This document shows, piece after piece, positions 47,647 through 56,249 of a DNA stretch of 64,000 nt; positions within the stretch are counted from its first letter, which is position 1, and the number at the start of each line of letters is the position of its first letter. Made by a program: the position numbers and the translations under genes. Source of the DNA: an uncultured Oligoflexia bacterium (GTDB taxonomy: Bacteria > Bdellovibrionota > Bacteriovoracia > Bacteriovoracales > Bacteriovoracaceae); the NCBI GenBank assembly GCA_913058265.1, contig CAJXPQ010000014.1:1-64000 (forward strand), written 5' to 3'. The notes beneath the pieces were generated by a model. It was not told the origin of the DNA, ran no database searches, and saw only the letters and a program-made list of their open reading frames with translations.

Positions 47647-49080
47647 ATGAATAGTAAATTACTGACCTTAATACTTATCCTGACCAGCTTAACTGCTTAT
47701 GGAGGGAATGAGAGGGAGCAATCGAAGCGATTATATTCCTCGCTCACAGGTGGGACTGCCAATAAAGCAATTGCTGATAAGTACGAGGCAAAACTAATAA
47801 GTGATGGCCCATTAGCTGCAGCAGAGGAAATCATAGAAAGTGGACAGGGGTTTTACTCTGCGACACTAAGAAATTTTTTCTCTCCAACTACAAATGAAAA
47901 CGGGTCACAATTTGTAGATTTTAACGATATGACAGCAACACTTATTGGAATGACTAGAGACTCAGATGGAACTACGGTCTATCCAGGTACATCTACGAAA
48001 ATTAGATTTTTTGACGTTTTTTATAAAAATATTATGTATCAGTATGATGCAAGAGATTTATCTGGAAGAGATAGTACTGCATTTACACTCGTTCGAGAGG
48101 ATGTCTCTAAAAGCAGTGGATGGGAAATGCCAGTTCGGTTTTGTGCAAGTTCTTTTATAAAGCCTGGTGCTGAAGCGGTATCTGCCAATTGTATTTCAAG
48201 AGAATATGCTCGAGATGAGTTTAAAGCTCGCGACCACATTTATTTTCCAGAATACGGAGTTGCTGTCCCTGAATACAATAGAACAAAGAACTATCATCAC
48301 AAAAAGCTTCAAGAATTTAACTTACCCTATAATCGAAAAGACCTTTTTGTTAATAGAGGACAAGTTCCTTATACAACAATATATGACGATGCTGTTGCGG
48401 GAGTTTTTTCAACAAGAGCTTTTGCCGTTGCTTATTATAAAGGTGGGACAAACAGAACACCATTTAAATTTTTCGCAAGAAATTTTTTGTGTCTAGAGAT
48501 GGAGCAGCTTAATGATACTTCAATCCCAGATGTTTATGTTAGGCGTGACGTTGATCGTAAGCCAGGTGAAGTAACGGATACATTTAAAAATTCATGTGTT
48601 GGTTGTCATGCAGGTCAAGATCCAATCGCAAATGCATTCTCATATTATGACTACGATGGGGAGACAATTGATGAAGGAACAATGGTATATCGTGATCATA
48701 AAGTTATGATTGATGGCTCAGAAGAAATTGTTGATGGTGTAGCCCCAAAAATTAATTTAAATAATATCTATTCTCAAGGAAGACCGGTTGTGAACAATAG
48801 CTGGATTAACCTTTGGAATCGAGGACAAAATAAATATATTGAGTGGGGTAGTGAAAGTTCTGGTAACGGAGCAAAGTCCCTTGGAAAAATGTTATCTGAA
48901 ACAAAACAAGTTAGAAAGTGTATGGCCAATAAAGTCTTTGAGTCTGTTTGTTATAAAAAAGCAGTGTCTGAGCTTGATAAAGAAGTTGTTAGTCAATATG
49001 CCAATGACTTTGATAAGGATGCAAATTTAAAGAAGTTATTTGCGAAAATAGCAGTATATTGCATGGGGAGTAACGCATGA
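47647..49080 (+). CDS. Exported monoheme c-type cytochrome, DUF1585-like end
   Basis: A 477-aa protein with a signal peptide (TAYG-GN). One heme motif is at C317-H321 (CVGCHAG). The tail (SLGKMLSETKQVRKCMANKVF, then LDKEVVSQYANDF) resembles the DUF1585 region of planctomycete-type (PSCyt) cytochromes by pattern, not by search. It opens a (+) operon and overlaps the next gene by 4 nt (ATGA). GGAG precedes the ATG. The redox partner and substrate are unknown. Confidence 0.72.
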   Translation: MNSKLLTLILILTSLTAYGGNEREQSKRLYSSLTGGTANKAIADKYEAKLISDGPLAAAEEIIESGQGFYSATLRNFFSPTTNENGSQFVDFNDMTATLIGMTRDSDGTTVYPGTSTKIRFFDVFYKNIMYQYDARDLSGRDSTAFTLVREDVSKSSGWEMPVRFCASSFIKPGAEAVSANCISREYARDEFKARDHIYFPEYGVAVPEYNRTKNYHHKKLQEFNLPYNRKDLFVNRGQVPYTTIYDDAVAGVFSTRAFAVAYYKGGTNRTPFKFFARNFLCLEMEQLNDTSIPDVYVRRDVDRKPGEVTDTFKNSCVGCHAGQDPIANAFSYYDYDGETIDEGTMVYRDHKVMIDGSEEIVDGVAPKINLNNIYSQGRPVVNNSWINLWNRGQNKYIEWGSESSGNGAKSLGKMLSETKQVRKCMANKVFESVCYKKAVSELDKEVVSQYANDFDKDANLKKLFAKIAVYCMGSNA

Positions 49081-49676
49081 TAAAGGTTCTTAGTTTTACA
49101 CTTATAGTTCTTTCACTTACATCATGTATAGAGCCTGAAGGAGCAGTTGAGGCCACAAAAAAAGAAGATATTAAAACTGAAGGTGGACTCTTTAAACGTA
49201 GTGCAAGCGGTGGTGTCGCGGCTAAAAATTTCACACAAATAAACTTAACATATTCCAATCTTACGAAGGTACCGACATATAATGAATCCGTCTTAGCTGA
49301 ATATAAAGCAATCGAATTGCAGCTTCCAGCATCTACAGACCCAGAATCATTAAATGGCTTTAACCAGTTATCTTCTACGAGACTTGCTTTTGCATATTGC
49401 GATGTTTTTTTAGATAAAGGTGAAGTGTATGGAATGTTTAGTTCTAATTCAGCAGATGTAAATTCAAAAGTGATGATCAACCTTTTCGCCGACTTAGACT
49501 TTGATAATAATGAAGCACATCAGGAGTTTAAATCTCATGTGGTCGAAATTTTGAATAATCGAGGAATAGACTCTACAGGAACAAATGTTCAATTAATCCA
49601 AGTATCAAATAAAAAAAGCTTATTAAAACTAGGTTGTGCAGCGGTACTATCAAGCTCATACCTAACATTAATATAG
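49077..49676 (+). CDS. Lipoprotein of unknown function in the cytochrome operon
   Basis: A 199-aa protein with a lipobox LTSC (cysteine at residue 17: SLTSCIEPEG). The mature part has no recognised domain. It includes a pair of internal cysteines (YCDVF and GCAAV) that could form a disulfide. It overlaps the upstream cytochrome by 4 nt and is 11 nt before the Tat-exported gene. It may be an accessory or anchoring factor of the complex. Confidence 0.7.
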   Translation: MIKVLSFTLIVLSLTSCIEPEGAVEATKKEDIKTEGGLFKRSASGGVAAKNFTQINLTYSNLTKVPTYNESVLAEYKAIELQLPASTDPESLNGFNQLSSTRLAFAYCDVFLDKGEVYGMFSSNSADVNSKVMINLFADLDFDNNEAHQEFKSHVVEILNNRGIDSTGTNVQLIQVSNKKSLLKLGCAAVLSSSYLTLI

Positions 49677-49687
49677 AGGAATAAGAT

Positions 49688-51265
49688 ATGTGTGCAAAAA
49701 AAACATTAACACCACTAGAGCAAGTACTCGCAAAAGGTCATAAACTTCCAAAAACGAGAAGAGAGTTTATTTCACATGGTCTTGTCAGTGGAGTCAGTAC
49801 TGTTGCGATGCCTTCAATTTTAACGATGATCGCGCGTTCAAATAATGCCTTTGCCGAAGAGCTTGCCTGTAAGACAGGTTCAACATTTGAAGCAGGTCTA
49901 CCCTATATTTGTATCGATGTTGGCGGCGGATGTAATATCGCTGGACAGAATGCCATCGTTTCAATGACAAAAGGTAGCAAGTTTCAAGAAGATGCTGCAA
50001 GTAGAGTTAAAACCGATTTTATTCGCCTCGGTATTACACCAGAGGAAGCTCCAGTCGGAGCAAACTATAGTACAAAAGTAGAAACAAAATACGGATTACA
50101 TTTTCATAGGGCCTCTGGAATCTTAGATGGCATGAGATCTGTTTTAGAACCAGCTGGTGCAGAGTTAACTGTAGGTGAAAAAGAGATACCAATATCAAAC
50201 TGTATCGACGGTTTAGTTTTTTGTACGCGAACAGATGATGACAGTGCAACAAACCCTATAAATACTGTCTACCAAGCAAATCTTGGTGGCGCTAAGGGAC
50301 AACTTGTTGAACTCGTGGGGACAAATACCACACTGACAGGTGCTAGGTCTGCCGCCGTAGCAAGCCAAATTGATACAAAACTGAGGCCTACGGCAATAAG
50401 AAGTTTTGATAATGCAAGGGGCTTATTAAGTTTAGGACCTAAATTATCATCAAATGAGTACCTTAATCAAAGCACTGAAAAAATCAAAGCTTTTATGAAT
50501 AGAGTTGCAATGATGAATACAGCGAAAGTGGATGAATTAAAAAATAAAGGATCTATTGGTCAACTTGAAACAGTTCTCAAGTGTTCAAGTCAAGAAGCGA
50601 GAAAGCTATTTGAAAAGTTCTCAAGTGCCGAACTCGATCCAGGAACAGACATAACAATAACAAATAATTTTACAAACGAATCTCAAGGTGCAGTTGCAAA
50701 ACTTGTCCTTGATAATATTGCTGGCGCCGGAACAATAAATCTTGGTGGCGGGGATTACCATGGTGGAAGTGCTATGGGCACACATGCAACTGATAGAAGA
50801 ACTGGCGAACTTATTGGAAGGCTGATTAAAACGGCCTCTGAGAAATCTAAAAACATGGTTATTCATTTGTACACTGATGGTGGTGTTGCAGGAGATGCCG
50901 GGGGACTGGCCGAAGCCGTAACTATTCCTGGTCAAGGTGATGTTCCTAAGGTCCGTTGGACCGGCGATTCTGGAACAAGATCAGCAGCATTAATGATTGT
51001 TTACAAGCATGAAAATGAAGACGGATCTCTTGTTAAAGAAACTGATGGTAAAGGAGAAAGACAAGTTGGCGGATTTGTGCCTGCGGGTGGAGTTGATTTA
51101 AGTACTACAATTGGAGATAGCACACAAAACCTTTGGAAAGCTATAATGATTAATTATTTAGCATTGCAGGGAAAGAACGTTGAGGAAGAATTTTCAAAAT
51201 CATTTAAAGGTGAAGAGCTTCCAAATAATTGGGAAGAACTCATTAGGTTTAAGGCAATAGCATAA
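49688..51265 (+). CDS. Tat-exported DUF1501-like protein
   Basis: A 525-aa protein. The N-terminus KTRREFISHGLVSG (RR at 24-25) is a twin-arginine signal, so it is exported folded. The rest resembles DUF1501 (a sulfatase-fold relative) only distantly. GGGDYHGGSAMGTHATDRR parallels the DUF1501 GGWDTH segment, and RWTGDSGTRSAALMIVY parallels the GTDHG-like end segment. Family knowledge: DUF1501 proteins are typically paired with PSCyt cytochromes, as here. AGGAA precedes the ATG. Ligands and activity are unknown. Confidence 0.68.
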   Translation: MCAKKTLTPLEQVLAKGHKLPKTRREFISHGLVSGVSTVAMPSILTMIARSNNAFAEELACKTGSTFEAGLPYICIDVGGGCNIAGQNAIVSMTKGSKFQEDAASRVKTDFIRLGITPEEAPVGANYSTKVETKYGLHFHRASGILDGMRSVLEPAGAELTVGEKEIPISNCIDGLVFCTRTDDDSATNPINTVYQANLGGAKGQLVELVGTNTTLTGARSAAVASQIDTKLRPTAIRSFDNARGLLSLGPKLSSNEYLNQSTEKIKAFMNRVAMMNTAKVDELKNKGSIGQLETVLKCSSQEARKLFEKFSSAELDPGTDITITNNFTNESQGAVAKLVLDNIAGAGTINLGGGDYHGGSAMGTHATDRRTGELIGRLIKTASEKSKNMVIHLYTDGGVAGDAGGLAEAVTIPGQGDVPKVRWTGDSGTRSAALMIVYKHENEDGSLVKETDGKGERQVGGFVPAGGVDLSTTIGDSTQNLWKAIMINYLALQGKNVEEEFSKSFKGEELPNNWEELIRFKAIA

Positions 51266-51267
51266 CT

Positions 51268-54200
51268 ATGAAGATTTTAAAAAACTATTTATTACTGTGT
51301 TTTGTATTACTCATTACATTTTCATGTAGTGAGAAAGTCGAAATGTCAGAGATGGAGTTTGAAGACAATAATATAATAAGTAGTGCTAATAAGGCTCAGT
51401 CCTTACAAGCATATAAAGATACCGTTTATCCGATTGTAAGAAAAAATTGTATTGAGTGTCATGGGGATGGCGGAAGTAGAGTAAATTTTGCCTCAAGTGA
51501 CCCACAAAAAGGTCATGACCTCTTAGTGAACTCAGGAAAGGTAAATCTAAGTTTATCCTCCCAATCAAGATTATACTTAAGATTAAAGAGCGATCGACAC
51601 GAGTGTTGGGATAACTGTGATGAAAATGCCGAAGAAATGCTGGCTGCAATAAAGTCTTGGCTAGCAAATATTTACAAAGAAAATACAGGAATTGAAACTG
51701 GAAATGTATACTTTAAAGATGGACTAAGAAAGAGTTCTAAAATGGTAAGAGGATCAATAGTTCTTGAAGCCGAAGAAGCAGTTCTATTAAATAAATCTGG
51801 AAATACAATTCCTGACAATGATTTTTTACAAGGTAGATACCTAGTAAACCATAATAGTGAAAATAACAAAGACTCTTATGCCTCGGGGTTAAGGTATGTG
51901 TCAGGGTATTTGCCTACTAACCATCCTTTTGAAGATACGCCGAGAGGAAACTTTATACTTGGTGGTGATAATAATAGTCTCGCATGTCAAAGTGTTTCTG
52001 AAGGTTTGAGTATTACAAATAATACTCAAGGTCGTGTTCTTACAGTTGAAGGAAACAGACACCCAGACCAGGACGGACATAGACCATATGGTGTGTCCGT
52101 CAGGTACGAATATATACGTCCAGATAAAAGAGTTGAATACAAAACTTTATTAACATCCAATCCATCAGAAATTGAGCCAGCTTTACTAAGGATAGAAGAC
52201 TTTTTTATTATAACCGGTGAATTAGATGACGGCATGTATGATGGTAACCCTTTAGGTTCTGTTAATATGTTTATGCTATTACCAGACTATAAATCAGCAA
52301 GTGAATATGGTCGAGACGTGAGAGAGAATGGTTCAGAATATTCTAAAAATTTCTTTGCACCAAGATTTGGTGACCCGGCCACAAACTACTTTAGACCAAA
52401 AAATAATGAACTGCGATCAAACCTAGTCACATCTCAAAAGGAGCTTGTGTACAATCGTGTTGTCCCAGGCTTAAGAAGCTTGGTATTGGAACAAGATGGC
52501 ACACCAAAGAAACCGTCTGACGTTCTAGAGATGATACGTAATATGGATTTTCCTGGAAAGGGCAGTCGTAAATATCAACTATCTCAAGGGCAAAGTCGAT
52601 TGGCACTACAATCGCTTGCTGACGACTATGTAGATTTCTTTTTAAGTGGAATGACAAAAGATAATGTTTTAGATTATGTTGTTATATACTCAGATGCCAA
52701 TTCAAGAATGGTTTATCCAAACATTACAAACAATGGAACAGGCAATGTTGATCTTAGAGTAGATTTTGTAGCGTTGGATAACTCTTCAATATTTTCTTCG
52801 TCAGATGTTGATTACAGAAAAATAGCAACTAAGCACTACGGCAGTACAGTACATAAAATACAAAGGGCCAATGTCTGTATAAATTGTCACAGTGGTGCAG
52901 GTCCTGGGCCCGGTCACTCTAATCCAGATGTGGACCAAGCGTATAATCTAGCTGTACAACATATAAATCTTGTAAGCCCATTGGCTTCTAACTTTTATGA
53001 TAGAATGAAAAACGGAAGACATAATTGTGGCTCAAATGCTCAGTGTGATAAAATTGCAGATGACTTTGCAAATGAAATAGCAAAAATGAACTCCCTTGTA
53101 GCTACAGAATACGCTGCAGCACTGGCAAATCCTACGTTTATTCATACAAACCTTAGTCCTAGTGAAAGATCACCAGGAAGAATAAGGCTACCATTTACAG
53201 TTGTTGAAGCTGGAGATTACTCTCTATGGACAAGAACACGAAATGATGGAAACTTTAGAGTAAGACTTTTAGATGAGCAAGGTCGCGGAATTCAAAGATG
53301 TCGTGCAGACGATCTAGATTGTAAATATCCCGATGAGAGAGGTTACTCAGATTCAGCATCTTGTATTGACTGGAATAAACCCGACTCAGATAGCTGGGAA
53401 TGGTATACTGAAAATTATGATAATCCATCCGCAAGAATGGTTTGGAGAATTAAGCCTGGCAAATACACTATTGAAATAATTGAGTCTGAAGTTGGAAATG
53501 TACTACCTCAAATAGATCTTGTGGCATTCAGTAAAGACAATTTATTTGACCCAAGTACAAATATTTCTGATGAAGCCTTGGTACAATCCATTGATCCAAG
53601 AGAACTTAAATATGATTTAACAGAAATTCTTGGTGAAGAGGCATATTTCTCTGTAGAAGTTGATCGCTTTGGTGGTGACTCTTATCGCTTTAGAAATCCA
53701 AGAGTCATCGGGAATAAATCGAATGTTATTGTTTCTGGCATTTCAGTTTCAATAAGTGACGTTTATTCTAAAACAAACACAAGTTATGCTGATATTGACT
53801 TTATAGCTGGAACTGAGGGTGAACCGATAACCAATTCGAGTCTTTTGGCGCAAGAAATTTTTGGACCTGAGCAAGACTTCTTTAAGTTCTCATTTGAACT
53901 TATTAAAACTTCTTCTGGCGCTGAGAGTAATATTCCTAAAGAAGATCTTACACCTTTCAATAATCGTGAGTGTAAACATTTAGATCAATTTGAGAAGACA
54001 ATTTTTCCTATCTTAACTCAATTTAAACTCGTTTATCGTCATGAAGATGATGGAGACAATACATACAATTTCTATAGAATGCCAGGCAGCGGTAGGGCCG
54101 ATGCTACAAGTATGCAATTCTTTACATGTACTTCTTGTCATAATGAAGATCACCCATACTTTAAGATGACGACATTCTTTGAAAGAAATCAAGATGGATC

Positions 54201-54963
54201 ATTAAAAACTGAGAGCATTAAGAAACTTTGTTCACAGGCATTAAGTCGTGTTAAGTTTGATTCACCCGCGACATCACTTCTGTTAAGAGGGTTCGAAGGT
54301 AAGGCCAATCATAAGCGTTTACATATTGTTCAAGAGGCTACACCGACTAAGAGTGGTAACTACTATACTGGATATCAGGGTAAAACAAATTCAGTGGATG
54401 GCTATAAATCTGTATGGCGTGGTATGAGATTTCAAAAATACACAGCAGCGGACCTAAACTTATCAGCTTATTCGGGGTCTAATAGGGCATACCTTGAAAA
54501 ATTTGAGGGACTGTATAAGATTTATCGTTACAATAGAGTTAATGATCCAGCGGCGGTAGATAGCGACGGCAGAACAAGTATTAATGGTGATATTATGGTG
54601 CAGGGAGATGATGCAGGATTCACAACTTCAGTGAATATTGATGGTGTGTCAAATCATATATATCCTGAAGATAATACTCGAAATAAATACTATGTCTTTG
54701 ATCCGAGAAGTGAACTTTCAAAAAGTGCTGAGGATAGATTTAATCCAGCAAGGACTGTCTCTACTGATATGAATGCAAATAATAATAAAATTTTAATGGC
54801 GGATGGTTGTCAAAATACAAGAATGGCAATTGTAGATGGTGTAACAAGAGATCCATGTTTTGGTAATGCCGATGCTGATAAAGAGTTTGACGAGGTAAAG
54901 AATTCATACCGAGATGTAATTCTTAACTGGATAAACAGAGAGAAAGCCTCTGGCGGATATTAA
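51268..54963 (+). CDS. Large triheme c-type cytochrome, probable lipoprotein
   Basis: A 1231-aa protein, the largest gene of the window. A signal ends at TFSC (C20), a weak lipobox. Three heme motifs are visible: C61-H65 (CIECHG), near 537 (CINCHSG) and near 953 (CTSCHNED). Between the second and third, GDYSLWTRTRNDGNFRVRLLD starts a beta-sandwich, carbohydrate-binding-like segment. The N-terminal heme (YPIVRKNCIECHG) matches the planctomycete-type cytochrome C start pattern. It begins 2 nt after the Tat protein gene. It ends overlapping the convergent methyltransferase gene by 4 nt, and a terminator follows inside that gene. Confidence 0.75.
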   Translation: MKILKNYLLLCFVLLITFSCSEKVEMSEMEFEDNNIISSANKAQSLQAYKDTVYPIVRKNCIECHGDGGSRVNFASSDPQKGHDLLVNSGKVNLSLSSQSRLYLRLKSDRHECWDNCDENAEEMLAAIKSWLANIYKENTGIETGNVYFKDGLRKSSKMVRGSIVLEAEEAVLLNKSGNTIPDNDFLQGRYLVNHNSENNKDSYASGLRYVSGYLPTNHPFEDTPRGNFILGGDNNSLACQSVSEGLSITNNTQGRVLTVEGNRHPDQDGHRPYGVSVRYEYIRPDKRVEYKTLLTSNPSEIEPALLRIEDFFIITGELDDGMYDGNPLGSVNMFMLLPDYKSASEYGRDVRENGSEYSKNFFAPRFGDPATNYFRPKNNELRSNLVTSQKELVYNRVVPGLRSLVLEQDGTPKKPSDVLEMIRNMDFPGKGSRKYQLSQGQSRLALQSLADDYVDFFLSGMTKDNVLDYVVIYSDANSRMVYPNITNNGTGNVDLRVDFVALDNSSIFSSSDVDYRKIATKHYGSTVHKIQRANVCINCHSGAGPGPGHSNPDVDQAYNLAVQHINLVSPLASNFYDRMKNGRHNCGSNAQCDKIADDFANEIAKMNSLVATEYAAALANPTFIHTNLSPSERSPGRIRLPFTVVEAGDYSLWTRTRNDGNFRVRLLDEQGRGIQRCRADDLDCKYPDERGYSDSASCIDWNKPDSDSWEWYTENYDNPSARMVWRIKPGKYTIEIIESEVGNVLPQIDLVAFSKDNLFDPSTNISDEALVQSIDPRELKYDLTEILGEEAYFSVEVDRFGGDSYRFRNPRVIGNKSNVIVSGISVSISDVYSKTNTSYADIDFIAGTEGEPITNSSLLAQEIFGPEQDFFKFSFELIKTSSGAESNIPKEDLTPFNNRECKHLDQFEKTIFPILTQFKLVYRHEDDGDNTYNFYRMPGSGRADATSMQFFTCTSCHNEDHPYFKMTTFFERNQDGSLKTESIKKLCSQALSRVKFDSPATSLLLRGFEGKANHKRLHIVQEATPTKSGNYYTGYQGKTNSVDGYKSVWRGMRFQKYTAADLNLSAYSGSNRAYLEKFEGLYKIYRYNRVNDPAAVDSDGRTSINGDIMVQGDDAGFTTSVNIDGVSNHIYPEDNTRNKYYVFDPRSELSKSAEDRFNPARTVSTDMNANNNKILMADGCQNTRMAIVDGVTRDPCFGNADADKEFDEVKNSYRDVILNWINREKASGGY

Positions 54964-56249
54964 GAATCTAATGAACCTTCTAAAATCATTTTATAAAATA
55001 TCCCTGCATAATGCAGGGATTCTTTTTTATTAAAATCAAACTCAAGCTCTAGTCTCTTAGCTAATTCCTCAAGAGTCATGTCACTATTAATATGTTTAAG
55101 AATTTTAGAGAATGTATTTATCTTTTGCTTGTATGCATCAAGCTTAGCAGAATAAATGATTTTTTTAGGCTCGACATTTAAGCCTTTATTAGGAATGTTC
55201 TTAAATTTTGAACACGATGTGAATAGTATTTCTTCGATTCTTTGTTGGGACTTTTGGGCAGAATATAGATATGAAACACTGCCATTCGTAGTGTTTGTAA
55301 TTTCAAATTTTGATTCAAATATATCAATGATTTCTTCTCTACAGTATTGATCAAAAATATCTTTTTTATGGAAGTTTGCAGGTCCATAAAAAGCAAGTGT
55401 TCCATTGGAAGAAAGAAATTGCGAAATAATATTAAGTGAATCAGACAAATTAAAATCAATTATATCTAAAAACCATGGTGCAATCACTAAATCAAAAGAC
55501 TTTTTTCTAAAAGGTAAATCTGGAAAAGTGCCCAATATATTTTGGTGGTTTACAATTTTTGACTCTTCATCATTCCTTAGTAAGTATTCGCGTGCTGTCT
55601 GAGTAATTGAAGATGGATGATTAGTGTATTGATATAAACGAGCATCCCTTCCAGATATAAGGTCATGAGATAGAAAGGATAGGTAGGGATTATGCTCAAA
55701 AGAAACAAAGTTAACATGAGAGTTACTTTTAGCAAGGTTATAGCTCAATCCACCAGCACCAGAGCCTAGAATTAGAACGTTTTGAACCTTTGTTGTTAAC
55801 AAGCCTTGAATATATTCTATGTACGATAGGAGCTCTTTATTCTCAGGTATCCAATCCCTAAAAACCAAATCAAAATATGAGTGTATTTGTTGTGTGTCTG
55901 GAACCGTGTCAATAGCTTGTACTTCAGTGAATATTTTAAGTCTAGAGTACATATCTTCAAGGTTTGTCTTTCTTGCCTTGAGTATAAGTTCTACTCTTTG
56001 GGCGGTTAAGGCATTGACTTCATTCTTGTTAGAATTATATATTTCATTTAATTGACTTTCTTCTAGCTTGAAGTAAGTTTGTATTTTTGATGCCCATTCT
56101 AGAAACGCTTGTTCAGGATTTTTAAATAACCATGGAATGTCATTTAATATCGGGTAGGTACTCTCATTGCATGAAAGTTCATTATTTTTTAAAGATAATT
56201 GTTCTCCAGTCTCAGGACAACATAATAGATCGTATATCTTAGAATTCAT
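54960..56249 (-). CDS. Trm112-like zinc domain plus SAM-dependent methyltransferase
   Basis: A 429-aa fusion. Residues 1-50 have the Trm112/UPF0434 pattern (LLCCPETGEQLSL...CNESTYPILNDIPWLF). A class I methyltransferase follows, with motif I LILGSGAGGLSYNLA near 158 and FEHNPYL as the acidic motif II. The C-terminal 100 residues are helical and unassigned. The ATG directly abuts the hutH stop (TAAATG), so translation is coupled. Substrate is unknown. A role linked to histidine metabolism is only a positional guess. Confidence 0.8.
   Translation of the reverse strand: MNSKIYDLLCCPETGEQLSLKNNELSCNESTYPILNDIPWLFKNPEQAFLEWASKIQTYFKLEESQLNEIYNSNKNEVNALTAQRVELILKARKTNLEDMYSRLKIFTEVQAIDTVPDTQQIHSYFDLVFRDWIPENKELLSYIEYIQGLLTTKVQNVLILGSGAGGLSYNLAKSNSHVNFVSFEHNPYLSFLSHDLISGRDARLYQYTNHPSSITQTAREYLLRNDEESKIVNHQNILGTFPDLPFRKKSFDLVIAPWFLDIIDFNLSDSLNIISQFLSSNGTLAFYGPANFHKKDIFDQYCREEIIDIFESKFEITNTTNGSVSYLYSAQKSQQRIEEILFTSCSKFKNIPNKGLNVEPKKIIYSAKLDAYKQKINTFSKILKHINSDMTLEELAKRLELEFDFNKKESLHYAGIFYKMILEGSLDS
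55000..55028 (+). terminator. Terminator of the cytochrome operon embedded in the methyltransferase gene
   Basis: A perfect 10-bp inverted repeat ATCCCTGCAT/ATGCAGGGAT (55000-55009 and 55011-55020) followed by TCTTTTTT (55021-55028). It acts on plus-strand transcripts and lies 37 nt downstream of the large cytochrome stop, within the opposite-strand coding sequence. Confidence 0.85.
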
